DNA of 7,094 nt from JBCBRD01 sp039819785 (lineage in GTDB: Bacteria; Pseudomonadota; Alphaproteobacteria; Rhizobiales; Hyphomicrobiaceae): contig JBCBRH010000065.1 of NCBI GenBank assembly GCA_039819785.1, positions 1 to 7,094 of the forward strand. Reading direction: 5' to 3'. This document shows, piece by piece, positions 1 through 4,493 of this stretch. Every line of letters begins with the position of its first letter. Positions within the stretch are counted from its first letter, which is position 1. Made by a program: the position numbers and the translations under genes. The notes under the pieces were generated by a model. It was not told the origin of the DNA. It made no database searches and worked only from the letters and a program-made list of their open reading frames with translations.

Positions 1-240
1 AGGCGTTGAGTCCGATTTGTAGCGTCCAAGCGTTGATACTGCCGCTGCTCTCGCGAGCAAAGCGGCAGGTTACTGGATCGCGGGGCCTCAAAAAAATCAC
101 CTACGGCGCCGAGCACAAATTACGACGGACTTTTGCAACAATATCGGCCCGAAGGTGACGTTCGTCTTTTTGCCCAGTATCTCGGCTGCTTGAATAAGAG
201 CTGAAGCTTTTCGTTTGTTCGGCTCAGTTTTTCGCTTTTG
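1..240. other. Unassigned DNA at the left edge, probably foreign to the adjacent truncated gene
   Basis: No gene can be assigned here. It lies immediately downstream of the point where the monooxygenase-like frame at 299 stops resembling its family, so it is probably the incoming or rearranged side of a junction near 240. All reading frames are short. One plus-strand frame running to a stop near 199 ends in LFAQYLGCLNKS and another ends in FLPSISAA; neither is recognised. The stretch around 130-151 (acttttgcaacaatatcggc) contains a TTGCAACA core like that seen near ends of some insertion sequences, but this is only a resemblance. A strong stem-loop occurs at 41-66. Confidence 0.4.
41..66. repeat. 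Stem-loop, 10 bp with a 2-nt bulge
   Basis: GCCGCT (41-46) plus GCTC (47-50) pairs with GAGC (55-58) and AGCGGC (61-66), with a tcgc loop and two bulged A residues. There is no T-run on either side in either direction, so it is not a typical intrinsic terminator. Its role is unknown; it may belong to the unassigned DNA at the window edge. Confidence 0.5.
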
Positions 241-299
241 AGGGCTCCAGCGCGATGGCCAGGCTTCGGGGTGATGACGGCAACGACGTCAACGATCAT
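120..299 (-). pseudogene. Truncated antibiotic biosynthesis monooxygenase (ABM)-like gene, 5' end only
   Basis: The frame opens with MIVDVVAVITPKPGHRAGAL, which has the typical first beta-strand and turn of ABM-domain proteins (putative quinol monooxygenases of about 95-105 residues: M-I-x-V-V-A-x-I-x-P-K-P-G). A very good Shine-Dalgarno sequence, GGGAGGAAG, sits just upstream of the ATG, so this was a real start. After residue 20 the sequence becomes lysine-, arginine- and serine-rich with no likeness to the family and stops at 59 residues, so the rest of the domain, including the family's conserved C-terminal half, is missing. The break is near 240. The frame follows the 277-residue gene on the same strand by 89 bases and may once have been co-transcribed with it. 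The family assignment rests on about 20 residues and is therefore tentative; the conclusion that the gene is cut short depends on it. Confidence 0.5.
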
Positions 300-388
300 G
301 AGGCTTCCTCCCGGTGACGTGTTTGCATTGCCGTTTTGGAAGATCGGCGGCAGCGTCCCATGTACGCGATGCAGCCCCCTCGGCCAAT

Positions 389-1222
389 TCACGAACACTT
401 CGCCTGCCAGGTGCCCTGCTTGTCGCCGCGCCCGCAGAGAAACTGCCGGTGGAGGTCGATCAACGTCCAGCCGGCATCGTCCCGTTTCGCGCGGCCGATG
501 GTCCGGATGCCGGAGATGCTGTCGTCAAGGACGCCAGTTTCGGTGATCTCGATGCGCATGCGTTCGCCGTCCTCCTTGGTGGCGGTCATCTCGAGCTGCG
601 GACGGCCTTCGAGCATTTCCGGGAAGCCGGACAACTGCGCATCGAACAGCCCGAACAAGGTATCGGCTGAGCGCCGGCCCCAGTCGCCGCGATCAACCGG
701 GACCGGGACCCGGTCGGTGATCCGTTGGCCGATCCTGATCACGTGGTTCCCACTCAAGAATGGGTTCACGGGGCGGTGCCTCGAGCGCGCCCGACGGGCT
801 CGCGTGTGTTCACAGACCCGGTCGGGACCGGCTTTCAGGACAGCCAGCTCCTTGCCCTTGCGAAGCAGCCGGTAGCTGCCGCCCTCCGGTTCGGGCAGAA
901 CGAACTTTCGTGATTTCGTACCCATGCAGTCGCGCTGGCGCGCGCCGCGCTTGGCATAATGGAAGCCGCCGGTCAGATGCACGTCGGCGCCGTCGAGGCG
1001 GATGGCAACGTCTTCATAACGGAACCCGCGGCCCGCGCTTTGACAGCCGGTCGACGCAATCAAAACGACCTGACCGGCGGTGTTCGAAGGCGCCAGGCAG
1101 ACGCGGCCGATGGACTCGGCCATCGCCGCGCCAGAGACCGAGGCGACCAACGCCCCTGCGACCATGGTGCGGAGTGCAGCGGCTCTGCCGGCCATCAGAT
1201 GGCTGGCGGTTCGGCGGGGCAT
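389..1222 (-). CDS. Exported six-cysteine protein of unknown function
   Basis: I do not recognise the family. The protein has 277 residues from the ATG at 1222, chosen because AAGGAAGG lies just upstream and because it gives a clean signal peptide: basic residues up to Arg18, a hydrophobic stretch at about 20-33 (MVAGALVASVSGAA), and an AMA/ES cleavage site after Ala35. The frame can be extended upstream by 33 codons, but that part has no such features. The mature part carries six cysteines (42, 60, 99, 137, 263, 276), an even number that suits disulfides in the periplasm. A basic patch spans 139-151. The C-terminal segment 251-277 (GWTLIDLHRQFLC...W.AKC) resembles the ends of small secreted proteins common in rhizobia, a loose resemblance only. 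It probably acts in the periplasm or outside the cell. The gene is separated by 311 bases from the VHL-like gene upstream and by 89 bases from the truncated monooxygenase-like gene downstream. Confidence 0.75.
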   Translation of the reverse strand: MPRRTASHLMAGRAAALRTMVAGALVASVSGAAMAESIGRVCLAPSNTAGQVVLIASTGCQSAGRGFRYEDVAIRLDGADVHLTGGFHYAKRGARQRDCMGTKSRKFVLPEPEGGSYRLLRKGKELAVLKAGPDRVCEHTRARRARSRHRPVNPFLSGNHVIRIGQRITDRVPVPVDRGDWGRRSADTLFGLFDAQLSGFPEMLEGRPQLEMTATKEDGERMRIEITETGVLDDSISGIRTIGRAKRDDAGWTLIDLHRQFLCGRGDKQGTWQAKCS

Positions 1223-1353
1223 GGCGGATCCTTCCTTAGCTAGACGATCAGATGCTGAACCCAAGGGAAGCCATGCCTGCTGAACATCCTCTGAATATGG
1301 GATTTCGCGGTGAACATGCATTGCAGCATGGCATCAATGACGGGGGTCTGCCC

Positions 1354-1392
1354 GTGTCCCCAATCCGTCTTATGGCAACTGACAGGGGACAC
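1354..1392. repeat. 8-bp perfect inverted repeat gtgtcccc/ggggacac
   Basis: GTGTCCCC at 1354-1361 is the exact reverse complement of GGGGACAC at 1385-1392, with a 23-base spacer. The motif tgacaggggacac is reminiscent of palindromic sequences dispersed in some proteobacterial genomes, sometimes beside REP-associated transposases. I cannot confirm that this copy belongs to such a family. Confidence 0.4.
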
Positions 1393-1404
1393 CTGCATGT
1401 CAAA

Positions 1405-1448
1405 GCATAGGTACGCCCCACTGCTTTTGGCAGGAGGCGCACCTATGC
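1405..1448 (-). terminator. Long stem-loop downstream of the VHL-like gene, possible terminator
   Basis: GCATAGGT (1405-1412) pairs perfectly with ACCTATGC (1441-1448). After one A-C mismatch the stem continues with CGCC/GGCG, and the apex has a further CTGC/GCAG stem. Read on the minus strand it lies 86 bases after the stop of the VHL-like gene and is followed by only TTT, so the U-tract is weak. It could equally be a dispersed palindromic element rather than a terminator. Confidence 0.35.
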
Positions 1449-1533
1449 AACGTGCTGGCGTGACTCAATCCGGTCTGTTTCATCACCTGGATAACCGCGC
1501 CGGGCAGGCGAGAGAGAAGGCGGATCGTCAATA

Positions 1534-1878
1534 TCAGCGCTTGATCGTGAAACGCTTTGATCCGCGCTTTGGGACGAAGATCTGGCGGCAGTTTCCCGGC
1601 CCGTCGGTAATCATCCACGGATGACCGACATACGTGCTCTGAGTGTAGGATTGGCCGCTTTGCAAATGTTTGTAGTCAACGGGGTTTCCGTTGTAATCGA
1701 GCCACGTCACGACCCGGTATCCGCCGGAGCGGTTCACGAAGCGAACGGAGACAGCTTGACCGGAATCAACCGATTTCAAGTTTCCCTGAAGTCGACAACT
1801 CGCCGCATCCGCGGCTCCTGAGTAAGCACCGATCGAACATATGGCGAGCAGGGCGGCAAGCATGATTTTCTTGAGCAT
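1534..1878 (-). CDS. Exported protein with a VHL beta-domain (pVHL-like)
   Basis: The 114-residue product has a signal peptide (MLKK, then a hydrophobic stretch 5-22, cleavage near ADA/AS at residue 25) and a single domain of about 85 residues that matches the beta domain of the von Hippel-Lindau tumour suppressor. NRS at 49-51, W59-L60, the N-G turn at 63-64, Y69, T82-Y83, G85-H86 and W88 line up without gaps with human pVHL NRS78-80, W88-L89, Y98, S111-Y112, G114-H115 and W117. In pVHL these residues bind hydroxyproline of HIF-alpha; bacterial VHL-domain proteins are known but their ligands generally are not. The alpha domain that binds elongin is absent, so no ubiquitin-ligase role is implied. 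Cys28 and Cys97 could form a disulfide in the periplasm. The start at 1878 gives the best signal peptide; Met6 is an alternative. The ribosome binding site is weak (GGA). No functional partner is evident among the neighbours. Confidence 0.8.
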   Translation of the reverse strand: MLKKIMLAALLAICSIGAYSGAADAASCRLQGNLKSVDSGQAVSVRFVNRSGGYRVVTWLDYNGNPVDYKHLQSGQSYTQSTYVGHPWMITDGPGNCRQIFVPKRGSKRFTIKR

Positions 1879-2151
1879 CTTGGTATCCGTTGATTGGAGT
1901 GACGTTGTGACAGGGGCACCCTGAACCGATTGATCTGCATTTGCCGTCTCCGAGGGAACAGAGCTTACCTTTCGTAGGGGCGCGCAGAAAAGGATTGAGA
2001 TGGCGCGAAGCGCGGGTGCGGCGTGGGGTGTGAGTGTAGGGCGTGTGCCAGGTGTGGCTTTGCTGAGGGTTACGACGGAGCGGGACCGTCAGAAGCTGGC
2101 GCCAACCGCCCATCGGTCCCGTGGTTTGCGAAGTCTGCCTCACGGGATTGA
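1879..2151. other. Gap without a recognisable gene
   Basis: This stretch separates the VHL-like gene from the type I secretion fragment. Frames are open on both strands (for example a plus-strand ATG at 2000 and a minus-strand frame through 2143), but their translations are rich in Arg, Pro and Thr, lack hydrophobic-core patterning and resemble no family I know. It presumably carries the promoter of the VHL-like gene near its left end, but no clear -35/-10 pair is visible. Confidence 0.45.
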
Positions 2152-2316
2152 GCAGGACAGGCCGTGCGTGTGCAGACGGTGGATGCCAACGGAAACCATA
2201 TCGGCATTGATAAGATTGAAGACTTCCAGGTTGGTGAGGATGTCCTCGATCTACGCGGCCTGATCAAGCAAACCAAATACGATGACATCTCAGATGTCGT
2301 GACCCTGACCGAGACA
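2152..2316 (+). pseudogene. Fragment of a type I secretion C-terminal target domain (RTX-type protein)
   Basis: The plus-strand frame after the TGA at 2149 reads ...VDANGNHIGIDKIEDFQVGE, then DVLDLRGLI and DISDVVTLTET. The pattern I-D-x-I-x-D-F-x-V-G-E-D-V-L-D-L-x-x-L-I followed by a D-D-I-S-D-x-V-x-L-T-x-T strand is that of the C-terminal target domain found at the end of large RTX adhesins and proteases exported by type I secretion. Only about 50 residues remain. The glycine-rich calcium-binding repeats that should precede it are absent, and the final strands that should follow are replaced near 2316 by insertion-sequence DNA, after which the frame runs to a chance stop at 2379. No ribosome binding site supports the GTG at 2164. 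It is a relic of a larger gene. Confidence 0.6.
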
Positions 2317-2397
2317 GACCTCGGCGGTCTTCATACCGGCGGCCTGCTCCTTCAGAATCGCGATGATCTGCACTTCTGAAAACCTGCTCTTGCGCAT
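2290..2397 (-). pseudogene. 5' fragment of IS3-family transposase orfA
   Basis: The frame starts MRKSRFSEVQIIAILKEQ and continues AAGMKTAEVC, a very close match to the N-terminus of OrfA of IS3-family elements of the IS407/IS511 type, where this part begins the helix-turn-helix DNA-binding domain. The Shine-Dalgarno GAGGAG lies seven bases before the ATG. After Cys28 the normal continuation (R-K/R-H-G-I-S-x-A-T-F-Y) is replaced by seven unrelated residues and a stop, giving 35 residues against roughly 85-100 in intact OrfA. It is non-functional as a transposase. It reads antisense to the type I secretion fragment, over which its last codons run. Confidence 0.75.
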
Positions 2398-2463
2398 CGT
2401 CCGTCTCCTCGTGGGATTGACAGACTTTAGCTTAGCTCAAGGACGTTTGAATGGGCAGGGTCA
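2314..2463 (-). mobile_element. Left-end remnant of an IS3-family insertion sequence
   Basis: On the minus strand this contains the leader and first 28 codons of an IS3-family orfA (see 2290-2397). Upstream of that ATG the sequence continues to a possible terminal tip, TGACCCTGCCC (reverse complement of 2453-2463), which starts with TG as IS3-family ends do; the exact tip cannot be fixed without the other end. Everything after codon 28 of orfA, including all of orfB with the DDE catalytic domain, is missing, so the element cannot move on its own. The inner edge abuts the type I secretion fragment at 2314-2316, which marks a deletion or recombination rather than a simple insertion. Confidence 0.65.
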
Positions 2464-2735
2464 CTACCTGTAAAACGGACCCTGCTAGCGTCCTGATACA
2501 TCGGTGAACCCATCGCGTCAGGTGGTGTCGTTGATGATGCTATGTGTCAACGCGGTGCCACTGAATGACGGTGACCGTCTTAAGCGCGAAGTTTTGTACG
2601 AACGGCAATTGTCTCGCGTTTGCGGTGCCGAAGTGCTTAGGGTGGCCGAGGGCAGTCCCTGCAGATTCGCCTGCGTCCCGGGCAGCAGTGACACGCTTTA
2701 CTACCGGCAACCGGTCACCTCAAAAAGGATATTGC
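2398..2735. other. Gap between the IS remnant and the small FlbD-like gene
   Basis: The left part (2398-2463) is the leader and possible end of the IS3-family remnant. The rest has no recognised gene. A plus-strand frame from a GTG at 2504 to 2776 is open, but it has no ribosome binding site, resembles nothing, and overlaps the better-supported small gene at 2736. An inverted repeat occurs at 2455-2485. Confidence 0.5.
2455..2485. repeat. 8-bp inverted repeat gcagggtc/gaccctgc
   Basis: GCAGGGTC at 2455-2462 is the exact reverse complement of GACCCTGC at 2478-2485, with a 15-base spacer. The left arm overlaps the presumed tip of the IS3-family remnant, so the right arm may be the end of a second, otherwise lost element. 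No T-run follows, so it is unlikely to be a terminator. Confidence 0.4.
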
Positions 2736-2936
2736 ATGACGAAATTTGCGACGCTGCCCACCACCCTCGATGGTGAAGTCATGCACGTCAATCCAGCCCA
2801 CGTGACATATGTGCGTGAACGCAAAGCACAGTCAGGCTGCCGTGTGTTCTTTGATAAAGAACATTCGTTCGGAGTGAAGTTGGACGCTGAAGATGTTGTG
2901 GCCCGATTGATCGCCGCGTTGGACGGCCAGAGCTAA
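2736..2936 (+). CDS. Small FlbD-like protein of unknown function (66 aa)
   Basis: AAGGA lies a few bases before the ATG at 2736, and this start is preferred over the GTG/ATG upstream starts because homologous-looking sequence begins only here. The product starts MTKFATLPTTLDGEVMHVNP and continues with AHVTYVRE, a CRVFFDKEHSFGV strand and a final helix DVVARLIAAL. The order (hydrophobic strand, D-G-x turn, V-N-P, V-x-Y-V strand, short strand, terminal amphipathic helix with V-V-x-x-L) is that of FlbD-type small proteins, of about 60-70 residues. FlbD is associated with flagellar genes in some bacteria, but no flagellar gene is near, so that role is not implied. There is no signal peptide or membrane segment, so it is probably cytoplasmic. 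It stands alone on the plus strand. Confidence 0.6.
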   Translation: MTKFATLPTTLDGEVMHVNPAHVTYVRERKAQSGCRVFFDKEHSFGVKLDAEDVVARLIAALDGQS

Positions 2937-3168
2937 AGAGAGGGCCTGTACTGGTGTCACGTCTGCTCCAGCTAAGGCACGATTGACTCTTGCAACGCGG
3001 CATCTGATCGATGCGGCGCGCTTCGTTCACCCAGGCGGTTCGCTGTCATCCAGACACGCCGTTTTGTAGCGGGGTCCGACGTGCGGGATGAATTGCGCGA
3101 ACGCCTGGCACGAAGGTCCGATATTGGAGACGTATGGACTTGAAGAGTGGGTAAAACACTGAAAATTT

Positions 3169-3244
3169 TGGTACGCGCAGAAGGATTCGAACCTTCGACC
3201 TACTGATTAAAAGTCAGTTGCTCTACCAACTGAGCTATGCGCGC
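3169..3244 (-). tRNA. tRNA-Lys (anticodon TTT)
   Basis: The minus strand folds into a complete 76-nt cloverleaf. The acceptor arm is GCGCGCA with TGCGCGT; the D arm is GCTC/GAGC with an AGTTGGTA loop. The anticodon arm is ACTGA/TCAGT with loop CTTTTAA, hence anticodon TTT for lysine AAA/AAG codons, and the T arm is GAAGG/CCTTC around TTCGAAT. Discriminator A and CCA (TGG at 3169-3171 on the plus strand) are encoded. The top pair of the acceptor stem is G1-U72, a wobble pair. A promoter lies directly upstream (3259-3286). The gene marks the border between the gene-poor accessory stretch on its 3' side and core genes on its 5' side; no copy of its 3' end is found elsewhere in the window. Confidence 0.95.
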
Positions 3245-3258
3245 TCACCAGAGCCGCT

Positions 3259-3286
3259 GTTCTAAGGCTTCGGTCGCTCAAGTCAA
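3259..3286 (-). promoter_or_regulatory. Sigma-70-type promoter of tRNA-Lys
   Basis: On the minus strand TTGACT (3281-3286, preceded by C) and TAGAAC (3259-3264) are separated by 16 bases, and the tRNA begins 14 bases after the -10 box. This fits a housekeeping promoter with a transcription start a few bases before the tRNA. Confidence 0.6.
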
Positions 3287-3467
3287 GCGATGTGCGACGG
3301 TTCGGAGGGGGTTTCGTTACACGCTGTGTGAACTGCGCGGTTCTGACTGTTTGCTGCCTGCTTTCAATGCTGTCACAGATCTGGTTCACATGACCTCCTG
3401 GCCCTTTGCTCTGACAATACATTTCAGGCTGTGGCAGGCTGCTTCACCCTCACTGACAGGAGACACA

Positions 3468-4436
3468 TTGGCAGAGCCCGTCGCATCCGTACCGGGCTCT
3501 GCCAGTGTTTCAGGGGGGCCTATCTACGAACAGCCCAATGTGCCGCGTGCGGTCGCCTTCATGGTGCTGGCCGTGTCGTTGTTTTCATGCCTGGACACCA
3601 CAGCCAAGGTGCTGGTGGATAGTTATCAGATGCCGGTCGCTCAAGTCACCTGGGTGCGGTTTGTTGTGCAGTTCGTGGCGCTCTTGGTGCTTGTCCCTCT
3701 GTTTGGCCGCTTGTCGGTTACACAACTGTTTTCCACACAGCGGTTCGGATTGCAGATGGTGCGTTCCGTCCTGATGGCGCTGACCACACTGTTCAACTTT
3801 CTGGCCGTCGAATATCTGCGGCTTGATCAGACGATCACCATCATGTTCCTGGCGCCGCTTGTCGTGGCACTTCTGGCGGGCCCCTTCTTGAACGAGTGGG
3901 TGGGATGGCGGCGTCTGGTGGCCATCCTCATTGGCTTTGCCGGCATACTCGTGGCTGTGCATCCTGGCGTGGCACCGGTTCACCCGGCTGTCGGCTATTC
4001 GTTCGCCGCGATGTCGGCCATGGCGTTGTTCATGATTGTGACGCGCATGGTGGCGTCCCACGATCCGCCATTGGTGACACTGTTCTATTCTATGTTTGCA
4101 GGTGTCGTGTTCGGAGCACCGTTTGCCATCGCCGAGTGGGATTGGCCGACTGACTGGACGCTTTGGGCGGGTTTGGTGTCACTGGGGCTGTTCGGTGGCG
4201 CAGGGCATTACCTGCTCATCCTGGCCTACCGGCTGGGACCGGCGTCGACGATTTCTCCATTCATCTATTTCCAGATCCTCACCATGACGCTGCTCGGTTA
4301 TCTGGTGTTTGGGGACCAGCCCGACGTCTATACGTTTGTTGGTTCCCTGCTGGTGGTGGGATCTGGTGTCTACCTGGTCAACCGGGAACGGCAACTGCGC
4401 AACGAGGCGGTGGCCGTGAAATCGGAACCGGCCTAA
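3468..4436 (+). CDS. EamA/DMT-family membrane transporter
   Basis: The protein belongs to the drug/metabolite transporter superfamily with two tandem EamA repeats, inner-membrane carriers of about 300 residues for small metabolites; the substrate cannot be told. From the TTG at 3468 it has 322 residues. This start is chosen because AGGAG (3458-3462) precedes it by five bases; an ATG at 3390 lacks such a site, and longer starts would run into the tRNA gene. After a soluble N-terminus of about 26 residues there are about ten hydrophobic segments: roughly 28-48, 58-80, 97-116, 122-140, 148-165, 174-193, 200-220, 230-250, 262-281 and 288-304. Family signs are the LFSCLDTTAKVL first helix, the F-L-A-x-E-Y-L-R-L-D and TITIMFLAPL region ending repeat one, and AYRLGPASTISPFIYFQI in repeat two. 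The tail is charged (RERQLRNE). It converges on tgt with a 57-base gap, so it is not in its operon. Confidence 0.9.
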   Translation: MAEPVASVPGSASVSGGPIYEQPNVPRAVAFMVLAVSLFSCLDTTAKVLVDSYQMPVAQVTWVRFVVQFVALLVLVPLFGRLSVTQLFSTQRFGLQMVRSVLMALTTLFNFLAVEYLRLDQTITIMFLAPLVVALLAGPFLNEWVGWRRLVAILIGFAGILVAVHPGVAPVHPAVGYSFAAMSAMALFMIVTRMVASHDPPLVTLFYSMFAGVVFGAPFAIAEWDWPTDWTLWAGLVSLGLFGGAGHYLLILAYRLGPASTISPFIYFQILTMTLLGYLVFGDQPDVYTFVGSLLVVGSGVYLVNRERQLRNEAVAVKSEPA

Positions 4437-4493
4437 GACGGCGCGCTTATGCTGGCTGCCGTGCGGATGTGGTCCGGTCAGTCGAGTTCCGGC

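Larger units (their letters stand above)
1223..1533. other. Gene-free gap with two stem-loops
   Basis: No convincing gene is seen in these 311 bases between two minus-strand genes for exported proteins. The open frames here have no ribosome binding site and no family resemblance. The gap holds the Shine-Dalgarno sequence of the 277-residue gene at its left end and two inverted repeats, at 1354-1392 and 1405-1448. Confidence 0.6.

Noticed and set aside
1766..2143. Minus-strand 125-residue frame
   Set aside because: It overlaps the VHL-like gene in another frame, is rich in Arg, Thr and Pro, and has no ribosome binding site or family likeness.
2504..2776. Plus-strand 90-residue frame
   Set aside because: GTG start without a ribosome binding site, no recognisable sequence, and it overlaps the better-supported small gene at 2736.
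2977..3144. Short plus-strand frame between the FlbD-like gene and tRNA-Lys, ending ...RSDIGDVWT
   Set aside because: It looked partly protein-like but has no start with a ribosome binding site and matches nothing I know; the 232-base gap is left unassigned.
3207..3422. Minus-strand 71-residue frame ending SSVGRATDF
   Set aside because: Its C-terminal part is the translation of the tRNA-Lys gene, a well-known false protein pattern.
3237..3467. Upstream extension of the EamA transporter to an ATG at 3237 or 3390
   Set aside because: The first start lies inside the tRNA gene and neither has a ribosome binding site; the added residues are not transporter-like. The TTG at 3468 has AGGAG at the right distance.
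4437..4493. Bidirectional terminator between the EamA gene and tgt
   Set aside because: The 57-base convergent gap has no stem of useful length with a T-run on either side.
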